64,000 bases of DNA from Pedobacter psychrodurus (GCF_004331735.1 NZ_SJSO01000002.1:357816-421815), one strand, 5' to 3'; shown: positions 34,314-43,003, counted from the first letter of the stretch. Translations and numbers: made by a program. The notes: generated from the sequence alone by a model not told the origin.

Positions 34314-35399
34314 TTATCTTCTGACTTCGGTCTTTCTGACCTCCGACTTATGTATATTCCATAACCAAATCACGATATCCTGGTAGCTATCGATTCCTTT
34401 TTTCTGGTTGTTCAATTTTAAGAAACTATCGAAAGCGGCATCCATATAACCGAACATATCGCCATTGTATTTTCGCCAAAATTCCTTTTCGGTTTTAAAA
34501 TCGGCTAAAACCTGTGGTGAGAGTTTCAAATAAAGTAATTTATAATCATCAGGAGATTTCATTCTGATCTCAAACAAAATATACCGCAGCATTTCATAAT
34601 TGGCAGAATATTGGTAGTTCACATCAGGACTGTTGCTTGCCGTGAGATAACCCAAAAGATTAGCCTCATCTTCGTAAGCAATACCGAGTTGGTGTCCGAT
34701 TTCGTGGCAACTCACATAAGGTTTTACGAAGTCGGGCAAATTCATATTCATATTGGCTTCACCAGAAAGCGGGGCGTAATAGCCTTCAATCCCAATTTTA
34801 CTGATCATCCAGGAATTTAAAACCGATTTTAAACAAGGGTTTTGATAGCTAAATAATTGATTTTTTTGTGCCATCAACGCATAAGCTTCTGCCGATTTTG
34901 ATTCCAGTTCATTGATCGTGTAAACTGGGATTTTGCTTTGTTTCAGTTTTAGATCATTGGTTTTTTGAACGAAATAGTCGCCAAGAAGAACCAATTCTTT
35001 AACGTTATATTTTTCATTACCTATACCCAACTCTTTGCTAACACTAGGTCGACTGTAATTTAAGCCCCATACCATTTTGAATATGATATAGAGAATCAAG
35101 AAGAAGTTGAAGACTTGTAAGGGAACAAGAATCCTGTCGGTCCTTTTTAGCGATTTTCGTTGTTTATAAAACCTCACGATTTTGTAAAGTACAAAACCAA
35201 TCAATAAAGCATAAATGATATCGCCGATGGCAAAAGGGAAGATGGATGATATAAATCTTAATGTTGAAGAAATATAAAGGTAAAAGCCTATGGAATAATA
35301 TTTTTGGACCAGACCAGGGTAAAAATCAAAGAGGTAAATGAGTATAGCAATTACTAGAACCGCAATAAATTTTGAATAGATAGATTTACTTTTTTGCAT
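34314..35399 (-). CDS. DUF3810 membrane protein with HEIGH zinc-protease motif
   Basis: 361 residues. Three membrane helices in the first 112 residues are followed by a soluble region containing SCHEIGHQLG (HExxH at 232-236) and EDEANLLGYL a few residues later, which could provide the third ligand as in gluzincins. It matches the DUF3810 layout. It is likely an inner-membrane metallopeptidase with a periplasmic catalytic domain; activity and substrates are unknown. It lies five bases downstream of the next gene in the same direction. Confidence 0.82.
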   Translation of the reverse strand: MQKSKSIYSKFIAVLVIAILIYLFDFYPGLVQKYYSIGFYLYISSTLRFISSIFPFAIGDIIYALLIGFVLYKIVRFYKQRKSLKRTDRILVPLQVFNFFLILYIIFKMVWGLNYSRPSVSKELGIGNEKYNVKELVLLGDYFVQKTNDLKLKQSKIPVYTINELESKSAEAYALMAQKNQLFSYQNPCLKSVLNSWMISKIGIEGYYAPLSGEANMNMNLPDFVKPYVSCHEIGHQLGIAYEDEANLLGYLTASNSPDVNYQYSANYEMLRYILFEIRMKSPDDYKLLYLKLSPQVLADFKTEKEFWRKYNGDMFGYMDAAFDSFLKLNNQKKGIDSYQDIVIWLWNIHKSEVRKTEVRR

Positions 35400-35404
35400 C
35401 TATA

Positions 35405-35779
35405 TTATAAGCTAAGAACAATAATCATCATAATAATCACCAATATGAATATTGGCCTTAGCCATTTTTGTTGGTCTGCTTTTCTAAGGTATCCATCTTT
35501 CCTTAATTCCCATGAAACTAGAACTTCTATAAAAGTACTTGGCTCAAAGATAAAGTCCAAAAAGGAATAAGATTCTTTCTCTTTTTTTAGATCTTCTAAT
35601 CTAACCTTTTGTTTTGATAGGTGTTTGGCCTGTTTAATCTGTGATTCATTAACTTTTCTTAAGGTTAACTCTAGTTGGGCCTGTTCTATAGCGGATTCAT
35701 TCCATTCATCAGGAGCGCCTACAATTAGTAGAAGTTCTATTGTTGTTCTTTCTTCGATTTGGGGATTGAAAATTGTCAT
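35405..35779 (-). CDS. Tail-anchored protein of unknown function
   Basis: 124 residues: a helical N-terminal half (IEQAQLELTLRKVNESQIKQAKHL) and one C-terminal membrane helix (PIFILVIIMMIIVLSL). No domain recognised. It lies two bases after the PIN toxin gene and five bases before the DUF3810 gene in the same direction, so it may be co-transcribed with both. Confidence 0.6.
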   Translation of the reverse strand: MTIFNPQIEERTTIELLLIVGAPDEWNESAIEQAQLELTLRKVNESQIKQAKHLSKQKVRLEDLKKEKESYSFLDFIFEPSTFIEVLVSWELRKDGYLRKADQQKWLRPIFILVIIMMIIVLSL

Positions 35780-35781
35780 CT

Positions 35782-36168
35782 TTAAAGTAATTTCAAACCT
35801 TCAATTTTTTCAAAATGTTTTTGATTAAGTGTATCGAATGATAAGTTGTGTGCAATTGCTGTTGCTGCAATGAATAAATCTGCCTTATCGATGCTTTTGC
35901 GAAGTTTTTTAAGATTATTTTGAATGCTTACGGCTGCCAAAGCTGCATCACTATCAAATGGGAAAATAATGAAATTGGTTAACATTGTTTCCCAGAAACC
36001 AATTTGTTCTCCTCTTGCCCCAGTAAAAATCTCAAATTCAGTTATGCTAGAAATGCATAAGTTTTCAGATTTTTTAGATAAAGCGAGCAGTCTTGTTTTT
36101 GATTTGTCTTTTTTACGGAAATAATCAATCAAAATAGATGTATCAACCATTATTATTTGATCCGCCAT
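35782..36168 (-). CDS. PIN domain toxin, VapC type
   Basis: 128 residues. Metal-binding acids of a PIN nuclease are visible: Asp9 (MVDTSILIDYF), Glu44 (SSITEFEIFTG), Asp97 (KADLFIAATA) and Asp112 (LSFDTLNQKHF). VapC toxins usually cleave tRNA or rRNA and are neutralised by a partner encoded just upstream. Here a small DUF2281-like gene overlaps its start by 16 bases, the usual antitoxin-toxin order. Confidence 0.9.
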   Translation of the reverse strand: MADQIIMVDTSILIDYFRKKDKSKTRLLALSKKSENLCISSITEFEIFTGARGEQIGFWETMLTNFIIFPFDSDAALAAVSIQNNLKKLRKSIDKADLFIAATAIAHNLSFDTLNQKHFEKIEGLKLL

Positions 36169-36404
36169 TCATTTATTGATTTTCTTGTTTCTTCGATCTT
36201 TAGTATTTGCTCTTCAGAAAAGACAGGTCCATTCAGTAAAATATCTGACAATTTAGTGCCATATTTTACTGTAGGCTCCTCAACTTTAGCGATAGGGTTT
36301 ACATGTTTTGCTTTTTCTTTTAGATACATAACAAAATCCGAAACCTCCTTCTTCATGTTTGAAGGGAGGGAAGAAATTTCCGAAAATAACTGTAAATCTG
36401 TCAT
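36153..36404 (-). CDS. DUF2281-like antitoxin (VapB partner)
   Basis: 83 residues. The N-terminal half (LFSEISSLPSNMKKEVSDFVMYLKEK) matches the DUF2281 helix pair common in antitoxins of PIN toxins; the C-terminal tail (SDILLNGPVFSEEQILKIEETRKSINEWR) would wrap the toxin. It overlaps the toxin gene by 16 bases. A TATATTTG promoter lies at 36425-36432. Confidence 0.8.
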   Translation of the reverse strand: MTDLQLFSEISSLPSNMKKEVSDFVMYLKEKAKHVNPIAKVEEPTVKYGTKLSDILLNGPVFSEEQILKIEETRKSINEWRIK

Positions 36405-36424
36405 TGCTAATTCATTAAGCTAAA

Positions 36425-36432
36425 CAAATATA
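36425..36432 (-). promoter_or_regulatory. -7 element TATATTTG (toxin-antitoxin pair)
   Basis: Perfect TAnnTTTG match on the minus strand, 20 bases before the antitoxin ATG. Confidence 0.5.
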
Positions 36433-36438
36433 ACAAAT

Positions 36439-37773
36439 CTATCGTGCAAAAGTTAGGCGTTTACCAATCTGATCGGTCGTAAATTTGCCATTTTGATAAG
36501 CCAAATTGCCTGAAACAAAGGTATGTGTGATGCTGGCTTGGAAATTATCTCCATCAAAGGGGCTCCAGCCGCATTTGTAGAAATTATTAAGTTTGGTTAC
36601 TTTCCATGAATCTTTCAGGTCTACCAGCACTAAATCTGCCCAGTAACCTTCACGGATGAAACCACGTTTTTCGATGTCAAAACAGATAGCCAGATTATGC
36701 GCTGTTTTCTCAGCAATTTTCTCTAAAGAGATTTTACCCTGTAAATGCATTTCCAGCAATGCTGGTAAAGCATGCTGTACCAACGGGCCACCAGATGGAG
36801 CTTGCGAATAAGGCTGCTGTTTTTCTTCCAATGTATGTGGCGCATGATCTGTAGCAATTACATCAATGTAATCTTCAAGAAGGCCTTTAAGCACCCCTTT
36901 TTGATCATCTTCGGTTTTTACTGCTGGGTTCCATTTGATGAAATTTCCTTTTGAAGCATAATCTTTATCATTAAACCAAAGGTGGTGTATGCAAGCTTCG
37001 GCAGTTATTTTTTTATCCTTTAAAGGTGTAATATGATCAAAAAGCGCGATTTCTTTTGCCGTAGAAATATGTAGAATATGCAAACGGGTTTGATAAGTTT
37101 TTGCCAGTTCGACCGCTAGTGATGAAGATTTATAACAAGCCTCAGCACTGCGAATCAAAGGGTGCATCTCTATTGTTAAATCTTCACCATATTTGGCTTT
37201 AAATTCGGCAAGATTATGGCGGATGGTTGCTTCATCCTCGCAATGTGTAGCTACCAAGATTGGTGCTTTACTAAAGATGTTTTCTAAAGTTTTTTCGTTA
37301 TCAACCAACATATTTCCTGTTGATGAACCCATAAAAACCTTAATTCCGCAAACGTTTTTAGGATCGGTTTTTAAAACCTCTTCAATATTGTCGTTACTGG
37401 CACCCATATAAAATGAATAATTGGCCAGTGAGGTTTGCGCTGCAATTTCATATTTATCGGCCAACAAAGCTTGTGTTAAAGTATTGGGTACAGTATTGGG
37501 CATTTCCATAAAAGAAGTAATCCCTCCAGCTACAGCGGCCATACTTTCGGTAAAAATATCGGCTTTATGGGTTAAACCTGGCTCGCGGAAATGGACTTGG
37601 TCATCAATCATCCCTGGTAAAAGGTATTGGCCTTCTGCATTAATTTCTTGCGCATCAGGTGCAAATAGATTTTGACCGATTTTGGCTATCAATCCATCTT
37701 TTATCAATACATCGGCAACAATTTTTTGTCCCTCGTTTACAATTGTGGCGGCTTTTATCAGGTAAGTATTCAT
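36439..37773 (-). CDS. pyrC: Dihydroorotase-family amidohydrolase
   Basis: 444 residues, amidohydrolase fold of the type I dihydroorotase group. Seen: LPGMIDDQVHFREPG near the N terminus, KVFMGSSTGNML (possible carboxylated Lys), THCEDEA, LHILHIST, and IATDHAPHT. The usual HxH metal pair reads QVH, so the first His is Gln, while later ligands (His in THCED, His in LHILHI, Asp in ATDHAPH) are kept. Dihydroorotase catalyses the third step of pyrimidine synthesis. No other pyr gene is nearby, and the Gln may be lineage-typical. Confidence 0.85.
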   Translation of the reverse strand: MNTYLIKAATIVNEGQKIVADVLIKDGLIAKIGQNLFAPDAQEINAEGQYLLPGMIDDQVHFREPGLTHKADIFTESMAAVAGGITSFMEMPNTVPNTLTQALLADKYEIAAQTSLANYSFYMGASNDNIEEVLKTDPKNVCGIKVFMGSSTGNMLVDNEKTLENIFSKAPILVATHCEDEATIRHNLAEFKAKYGEDLTIEMHPLIRSAEACYKSSSLAVELAKTYQTRLHILHISTAKEIALFDHITPLKDKKITAEACIHHLWFNDKDYASKGNFIKWNPAVKTEDDQKGVLKGLLEDYIDVIATDHAPHTLEEKQQPYSQAPSGGPLVQHALPALLEMHLQGKISLEKIAEKTAHNLAICFDIEKRGFIREGYWADLVLVDLKDSWKVTKLNNFYKCGWSPFDGDNFQASITHTFVSGNLAYQNGKFTTDQIGKRLTFAR

Positions 37774-37778
37774 GGTTT

Positions 37779-37786
37779 CAAAGGTA
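37779..37786 (-). promoter_or_regulatory. -7 element TACCTTTG (pyrC)
   Basis: Perfect TAnnTTTG match on the minus strand, 5 bases before the pyrC ATG. Confidence 0.5.
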
Positions 37787-37869
37787 AAAATAGATTTGAG
37801 AATTTTGACATGCTAATTTGGCGGATGAAAGGTAAGGAGCTGAGTTTAACGTTACTGTTTTAGGTTAAA

Positions 37870-37930
37870 TAAACCTGAAAGTAGTGGGCATCCCGATTTT
37901 CATCGGGATAAAACGGATAGCAGGACTACC
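37870..37930 (-). repeat. Dispersed structured repeat, copy 5
   Basis: Outer arms CCTG (37874-37877)/CAGG (37921-37924). Inner stem ATCCCGAT/ATCGGGAT around a short loop at about 37890-37909. Shares GGGCATCC and CGGATAGC with other copies. It lies between divergent pyrC and the helicase gene. Confidence 0.65.
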
Positions 37931-38045
37931 AGAACCGAAAAATTACTGAAATTGCTTTATTCCTAATTCTGATAAAAAGAAGCTTAGATTTTGCATTGGA
38001 TTGAAACCTTCTGCCTTACACCTTCTAACCCTCAACCTTAATCAC

Positions 38046-38053
38046 TATCTTTG
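38046..38053 (+). promoter_or_regulatory. -7 element TATCTTTG (DEAD-box helicase)
   Basis: Perfect TAnnTTTG match 6 bases before the ATG at 38060; an in-frame TTG at 38051 lies inside the motif and is rejected as start. Confidence 0.55.
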
Positions 38054-38059
38054 TGCGCT

Positions 38060-39406
38060 ATGGCAAAATCGTTCGAAGAATTTAAGTTAAACAGGCAAAT
38101 TTTAAATGCAGTTGCCGATGCAGGTTACACCGTTGCCACGCCGATACAGGAAAAAGCAATTGCGCCAGTGTTATCTGGACAGGATATTTTTGGCATCGCC
38201 GAAACTGGTACAGGAAAAACCGCTGCTTTTGTTTTGCCAATTTTAATGCAATTAAAATATGCTCAGGGTGATAATCCGAGGGCGCTGATTTTATCTCCAA
38301 CACGCGAATTAGCAATGCAGATTGCAGAGCAGGTAAAGTTATTTTCTACTTATACGGATTTACGTTCATTAGTGATTTTTGGTGGAATCGGTCCGAAAAC
38401 GCAGAAAGAACAGATTGCAAAAGGAGTTGATATTTTGATTGCTACACCTGGAAGATTTTTGGATTTATATTTGGCGGGTGATATTAATACCCAGAGTTTA
38501 AAGTTTTTGGTACTGGATGAAGCCGATAAAATGATGGATATGGGCTTTATTGGCTCTATTCACCGGATTCTGGAAATTGTTCCACGTAAACGTCAGAATT
38601 TGTTGTTCTCAGCAACCATGAGCGACTTAGTACAGAAAATTGCCGGCGATTTCTTGAATAATCCGCTTGTGATTGAGGCATCTGCGCAAGCAACTCCTGC
38701 TGCAAACGTAACACAGGCTTTATATTACGTTCCGAATTTCAAAACAAAAATTAATTTGCTGCAGCATTTGTTGAAGAATGATGAGGCTTTTAACCGTTTG
38801 ATCATTTTCTGTAAAACAAAAACCGTTGCCGATAACATTTACAGTTTTATTGAGCGTAGGTATGGCGCCGAAAATGTTCGTGTAATCCATGCCAACAAAG
38901 GACAGAATACAAGGATTAACTCTATAAATAGCTTTAAAGAGGGAAATATCAGGGTTTTAGTGGCTACAGATGTTGCGAGTAGGGGCATTGATGTAAGTGA
39001 TGTTAGCCATGTAATTAATTTCGATGTGCCCATCATTATCGAAGATTATGTGCACCGTATTGGCCGTACCGGTAGGGCTTTTGCCAAAGGTGATGCGATT
39101 ACCTTTGCTACTGATGCCGAAAAATATTATATCCGCAAGATCGAAAAATTAATCCGCCAATATATTCCTGTAGCCGAAATTCCGGAAGGTGTTTTCATTG
39201 ATGAAACTCCTTACGAGGAGCGTCAACATATTGCGAAAGAAATTGATATGCAGAAACGCAAGGATGATCCTGATTTTAAAGGCGCTTTCCACGAGAAAAA
39301 ACATGCTGCGGCGATAGAGAAAAAGGTGAGAGAAAAAGCCAAAGCAAAGGCTGGCAAGCAGGTAAAGAGTTTTAAAAAAGGTAAAAAATTCGATAAGAAA
39401 AAGTAA
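38060..39406 (+). CDS. DEAD-box ATP-dependent RNA helicase
   Basis: 448 residues from the ATG at 38060. All helicase motifs are visible: Q motif (FEEFKLNRQI ... TPIQEKAIAP), Walker A AETGTGKT, PTRELA, GG and TPGRFLDL, DEAD, SAT, and the C-terminal ATDVASRGID and HRIGRTGR. The last 60 residues are Lys-rich and basic (KKVREKAKAKAGKQ region), probably for RNA binding. It resembles RhlE/CsdA-type helicases in ribosome assembly or RNA decay. Confidence 0.95.
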   Translation: MAKSFEEFKLNRQILNAVADAGYTVATPIQEKAIAPVLSGQDIFGIAETGTGKTAAFVLPILMQLKYAQGDNPRALILSPTRELAMQIAEQVKLFSTYTDLRSLVIFGGIGPKTQKEQIAKGVDILIATPGRFLDLYLAGDINTQSLKFLVLDEADKMMDMGFIGSIHRILEIVPRKRQNLLFSATMSDLVQKIAGDFLNNPLVIEASAQATPAANVTQALYYVPNFKTKINLLQHLLKNDEAFNRLIIFCKTKTVADNIYSFIERRYGAENVRVIHANKGQNTRINSINSFKEGNIRVLVATDVASRGIDVSDVSHVINFDVPIIIEDYVHRIGRTGRAFAKGDAITFATDAEKYYIRKIEKLIRQYIPVAEIPEGVFIDETPYEERQHIAKEIDMQKRKDDPDFKGAFHEKKHAAAIEKKVREKAKAKAGKQVKSFKKGKKFDKKK

Positions 39407-39675
39407 TGAAGCTTAGGATTACCCCTTTAAATATTATTACCGCACTAACTTTCGCATTTTTGGTAGCTAGTATTTTTCAAAGCAAGCCAGCTGGTCAACA
39501 TTTTGATCTGAGCGCTTTTTACAAATTCATTTTAGGGTGCTTAATTCTTGTTACTTTTATTACTGATTTGATTTTCCGATTCACTTTAAAAGATATTAAA
39601 CGTATTTGGGTAATAGAGTTGATTTTCATCTTCATTGCTGCAATCTTGATGTTAATATTACAAAAAGTAGTGTAA
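39406..39675 (+). CDS. Small membrane protein of unknown function
   Basis: 89 residues with three hydrophobic helices (about 9-24, 40-58 and 68-86). It overlaps the helicase stop by one base (TAATG) and is probably co-translated with it. No known domain was recognised. Confidence 0.65.
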   Translation: MKLRITPLNIITALTFAFLVASIFQSKPAGQHFDLSAFYKFILGCLILVTFITDLIFRFTLKDIKRIWVIELIFIFIAAILMLILQKVV

Positions 39676-39776
39676 GGCTACGATGAAGTAAAACTAATAT
39701 TAAGCATCTTTGCATCCGGAAAAATTAGTCGATCTAAATCGGAGTAATCTGTTAAATCGATGAAATCAATATTAAT

Positions 39777-40112
39777 ATGAAAAAAGCAGAAATAAAAATA
39801 ACTGTTGAGTTAGATGAAGGCAATAACCCAGATAACATACTTTGGGAGAGTACAGATTCTGGAAACGCTGATAAAGTGCCTGCAAAGGCGATGTTTTTAT
39901 CGGTTTGGGACCATAATTATAAAAATACATTAAAGATAGATCTTTGGACAAAAGATATGCCTGTTGATGAGATGAAACGTTTTTTCTACGAAACTTTGCA
40001 AACCATGGGCGATAGCTTTTTAAAAGCCACAAACGAAACTTTGATTGTTGAAGATTTACGCGATTACTGTGCCCACTTTGCAGATAAGATGGGGATTATT
40101 GAAGGGCAGTAA
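39777..40112 (+). CDS. gldC: Gliding motility protein GldC
   Basis: 111 residues, cytoplasmic. The opening KAEIKITVELDE..NPDNILWEST and the core FLSVWDHNYKNTLKIDLWTKDMPVDEMKRF match GldC, a small protein needed for efficient gliding in Flavobacterium and kept widely in Bacteroidota. It lies far from the gldAFG cluster. Confidence 0.9.
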   Translation: MKKAEIKITVELDEGNNPDNILWESTDSGNADKVPAKAMFLSVWDHNYKNTLKIDLWTKDMPVDEMKRFFYETLQTMGDSFLKATNETLIVEDLRDYCAHFADKMGIIEGQ

Positions 40113-40114
40113 TC

Positions 40115-40163
40115 AGTTTGGAGTTTGGAGTTTGGAGTTTGGAGTTTGGAGTTTGGAGTTTTT
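40115..40163 (+). repeat. Heptamer tandem repeat (AGTTTGG)n
   Basis: Six perfect AGTTTGG units followed by a degenerate AGTTTTT, starting two bases after the gldC stop. No spacers are present, so this is a microsatellite rather than a CRISPR. Confidence 0.9.
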
Positions 40164-40226
40164 GAAAAAATGCAGAGCAAGTTAGCTATTAATCAATCAG
40201 TGAAATCAATGTAATCATCTTTAACT

Positions 40227-40625
40227 ATGTTAATACTAAATAAATTCAGAGCTTGGTTAGGCATTTTGTTATGCGTTATTGCAGGTTTCTGCCCAATATT
40301 AAAAGTGCCGATTAAGGGCAACTGGAACTTGTATCAATCTGATGCGCGTTTGTTTATGATCACTTATGCCATTATCGCCATTTCGGTATTGGTTCTCTTC
40401 ATCAGAAAAGTAGGTGCCTTTAGGTTTATGAGTTTTGTAATGGCTATCTGGTATGTTTTAGCGGTAGTTGCTGTTTATTTTACTGCAAATAATTATACCA
40501 AATATGGCTTCGCCAATAAGCTTATCGGTAAAGTTGTTCATTTCCAATGGGGATGGATTGTCCTTTTAGTAGGCGTTGTATTTATGCTTTTTAGCGTTAA
40601 ACGCGGCGAAAAAATTAAAGCTTAA
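40227..40625 (+). CDS. Four-helix membrane protein of unknown function
   Basis: 132 residues with four predicted membrane helices (about 9-26, 48-65, 73-92 and 108-125). No known motif. It converges with the lipocalin gene and overlaps it tail-to-tail by four bases. Confidence 0.65.
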   Translation: MLILNKFRAWLGILLCVIAGFCPILKVPIKGNWNLYQSDARLFMITYAIIAISVLVLFIRKVGAFRFMSFVMAIWYVLAVVAVYFTANNYTKYGFANKLIGKVVHFQWGWIVLLVGVVFMLFSVKRGEKIKA

Positions 40626-41134
40626 GCCTTTTCGTGCAACTGGGAGGTTAATTTAGTCACATCATATCCTTTTGCCTTACATCTTGTTACAATTTCATCG
40701 TGGGTTTTCTTCGGCATAGTCTGATTACGGCTCATGATGAACAAAAATTTATGATCGGGGTGTCCCACCACCACATATGAATAATCATCTGCCAGTTCGA
40801 TGATCCAGTAATCAACCTTTATCGGCCAGATAAACTGTGCCTGTAACTCTCCATTATCTGCATCATCTGATGGAAACATTTTCGAACTTCTGGAATAAAC
40901 CCTGTTATCTCCTTGCTTTTTATAAGTGGTAGTAACATTGTAATAGCCCTCCTTATTCAAGGAATAGCTGGTTGTTGTTTCGCGGCTCCCTTTATCAAAA
41001 ATGGTTGGGATAGAATATAATGAGTACCAAGTTCCAGCGTATTTTTTTAAATCTAATTTGGCCACGGGAACATTTTTTTCTATGGGCAGGTGGGTTAAAA
41101 AAATAAATAGGAGTGAGCAGATCGTTTTGGTCAT
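40622..41134 (-). CDS. Lipocalin family protein (Blc-like)
   Basis: 170 residues with a short hydrophobic signal-like N terminus ([13 protein letters not shown]). The lipocalin GxW motif is in [14 protein letters not shown], followed by eight-strand barrel features ([36 protein letters not shown]) and the closing helix. Blc-type lipocalins bind lipids in the envelope. No lipobox Cys is visible, so it is probably soluble or cut by SPI. Confidence 0.87.
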   Translation of the reverse strand: MTKTICSLLFIFLTHLPIEKNVPVAKLDLKKYAGTWYSLYSIPTIFDKGSRETTTSYSLNKEGYYNVTTTYKKQGDNRVYSRSSKMFPSDDADNGELQAQFIWPIKVDYWIIELADDYSYVVVGHPDHKFLFIMSRNQTMPKKTHDEIVTRCKAKGYDVTKLTSQLHEKA

Positions 41135-41189
41135 ATCAAAGGGTTTTGATATGATTTACGGATTTGCCCTGATCTTGGTTTTGAGGATC

Positions 41190-41585
41190 TTAATCTACTG
41201 TAAAATAATCGTTGGTATCATCTTCCAGGGGAATATAAATTCTTTCCCATTCATTGCCTTCTATAACTTCCCAGGTGTGCCCTTCTCCGGCTGTATCATT
41301 GGCAATGAGGATAATCCCCGGCTCAATGATAAAAGTCTCGCCATTGCTTACTGTAAACCGGAGTTTGCCCTTAAGTGTAATTACATATTGACGTCTTGGT
41401 GCTGGATGTGGGATTTTCTCTAAAGTGGATACATCGGTTTGGGCGAAAAAATAATTCGCATTAATATGCTGGCGGATTGGGATTCTACCCACTTCAAAAG
41501 TGCATTTGTCATCCTCAATATTAATTAAACGGATAGCTTTTATATAATTTTTAGCTGTTTCGGCTTGATCTGTATTCATCTGCAA
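41190..41585 (-). CDS. Cupin-fold protein of unknown function
   Basis: 131 residues. The beta-rich segment RRQYVITLKGKLRFTVSNGETFIIEPGIILIANDTAGEGHTWEV follows the cupin motif spacing (G..G....PG.......H), although the metal His set is incomplete. It is cytoplasmic. It sits upstream of the lipocalin gene and 14 bases downstream of ogt in the same direction. Confidence 0.7.
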   Translation of the reverse strand: MQMNTDQAETAKNYIKAIRLINIEDDKCTFEVGRIPIRQHINANYFFAQTDVSTLEKIPHPAPRRQYVITLKGKLRFTVSNGETFIIEPGIILIANDTAGEGHTWEVIEGNEWERIYIPLEDDTNDYFTVD

Positions 41586-41599
41586 AGAAAAATATGGTT

Positions 41600-42079
41600 T
41601 TAAAATTTTAATTCTGTTTGTCCTTTTTGTGCAACTTCACGTTCGTGTTGCAGCAGCCATTGCTTACGCCATAAACCACCTGCATAACCAACCAATTTAC
41701 CATTACTGCCAATTACCCTGTGGCAGGGAACTACAATGGCAATATTGTTTTTTCCGTTTGCAGCAGCAATAGCCCTGATCGCTAACGGATGATGTGAAGA
41801 AAATTTGGCATAGGAAGTAGTTTCACCAAAAGGTATGTTCAATAAATTCTGCCAAACCTCCTGCTGAAATTCAGTTCCTTTTTGTTTCATTGGGAAGTCG
41901 AAATTCTTTAAATTACCCTTAAAATAATCATTTAACTGATTGACTACCTTTACCGTAAGCTCGTTTTTCAACAATCCCGTAATATCCTTTTCTGCAAAAG
42001 TAACTACTTGCACAAATTCTTCATCAGCTAAGATGGTTATTTTGCCAACTGGCGATTCTATAACTGACGCGTAGTTCAT
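41600..42079 (-). CDS. ogt: Methylated-DNA--protein-cysteine methyltransferase
   Basis: 159 residues, the normal length. The active-site motif IVVPCHRVIGSNGKLVGYAGGLWRK contains the acceptor Cys, and FQQEVWQNLLNIPFGETTSYA is the DNA-recognition helix region. It transfers O6-alkyl groups from guanine to itself in a suicide reaction. It is cytoplasmic. Confidence 0.95.
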   Translation of the reverse strand: MNYASVIESPVGKITILADEEFVQVVTFAEKDITGLLKNELTVKVVNQLNDYFKGNLKNFDFPMKQKGTEFQQEVWQNLLNIPFGETTSYAKFSSHHPLAIRAIAAANGKNNIAIVVPCHRVIGSNGKLVGYAGGLWRKQWLLQHEREVAQKGQTELKF

Positions 42080-42093
42080 ATCATAATTACTTT

Positions 42094-42245
42094 AACTACA
42101 GATTCTCACAGATGAACACAGATTGTTGTGCACATTTTTTTGTTTTTTTGTCTTCCGCACCTAATTTAGACTTTTAGAATCTGTAATCTCATTTGTGTTG
42201 CTACGAAAAAATGCCATCTTGTTTATCCTCTTCATCTGTGGTTCA
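42094..42245. repeat. Diverged CACAGAT-type inverted repeat
   Basis: ACTACAGATTCTCACAGATGAACACAGAT on the left and TCTTCATCTGTGGTTC on the right are in inverted orientation. It is the same family as 12233-12307. It fills most of the gap between ogt and ccmB. Confidence 0.45.
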
Positions 42246-42324
42246 AACTTTTTTCTGCCGTCTAAACTTCAAACAAAATTACAACAATACAACAATTTAA
42301 GCGTGCAATATTTATCAATAAAAG

Positions 42325-42332
42325 TATCTTTG
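42325..42332 (+). promoter_or_regulatory. -7 element TATCTTTG (ccmB)
   Basis: Perfect TAnnTTTG match 5 bases before the ccmB ATG. Confidence 0.55.
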
Positions 42333-42337
42333 CGGTT

Positions 42338-43003
42338 ATGCAATTGGCCAAAGAGGTTAAATATTTAATTCACAAGGAAGTATTGTTAGAGTGGCGCTCC
42401 AAATATACCATTAACGGTGTATTGCTCTACGTGGTTTCTACCATTTTTACTTGTTACCTCTCTTTTGTTAGCCTGGGCGATAAATTAACATGGAATGCCT
42501 TATTTTGGATTATCATGCTTTTTGCCTCAATCAATGGCGTATCAAAAAGTTTTTTGCAAGAAACCAAAGGCCAGCAGTTGTACAGTTACATTTTGGCAAG
42601 TCCAGCTGCAGTTTTAATCTCTAAAACAGTTTACAATACACTCCTAATGTTGGTGCTAACCACAATTGCTTTAGGTTTTTATACACTAGTTTTCGATTCT
42701 TTTACCCCACCCGATTTAGTGATGTATTACGTTGCCGTGGTATTGGGCAGTATCAGTTTTTCTACAGTATTTACAATGGTTTCGGCTATTGCAAGTAAAG
42801 CTGGAAACGGTGGAATGTTGATGGCTATTTTAAGCTTTCCTATCATTATTCCGGTGCTGATCTTGTTGATTAAACTGGCTAAAAATGCGGTTGATGGCCT
42901 GCCTTGGGAGAATAGTTACGATGAAATAGCGATGTTGCTTGTGGTGAATGTGCTCATGGTGGCAACGTCTTTATTGTTATTTCCTTACCTTTGGAGGGAT
43001 TAA
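42338..43003 (+). CDS. ccmB: Heme exporter protein CcmB
   Basis: 221 residues with six membrane helices. The N-terminal motif VLLEWRSKYTINGVLLY and the overall layout match CcmB, the permease of the CcmABCD heme-handling complex for cytochrome c maturation. ccmC and a CcmD-like gene follow; no ccmA ATPase is in this cluster. A 162-base gap with repeats separates it from ccmC. Confidence 0.9.
   Translation: MQLAKEVKYLIHKEVLLEWRSKYTINGVLLYVVSTIFTCYLSFVSLGDKLTWNALFWIIMLFASINGVSKSFLQETKGQQLYSYILASPAAVLISKTVYNTLLMLVLTTIALGFYTLVFDSFTPPDLVMYYVAVVLGSISFSTVFTMVSAIASKAGNGGMLMAILSFPIIIPVLILLIKLAKNAVDGLPWENSYDEIAMLLVVNVLMVATSLLLFPYLWRD

Noticed and set aside
37672..37863. 63-codon plus-strand frame overlapping the pyrC start
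   Set aside because: It is antisense to pyrC and its promoter and ends just before a repeat; nothing supports it as a gene.
40115..40163. Possible CRISPR array
   Set aside because: The seven-base units follow each other without spacers, and no cas gene is present.
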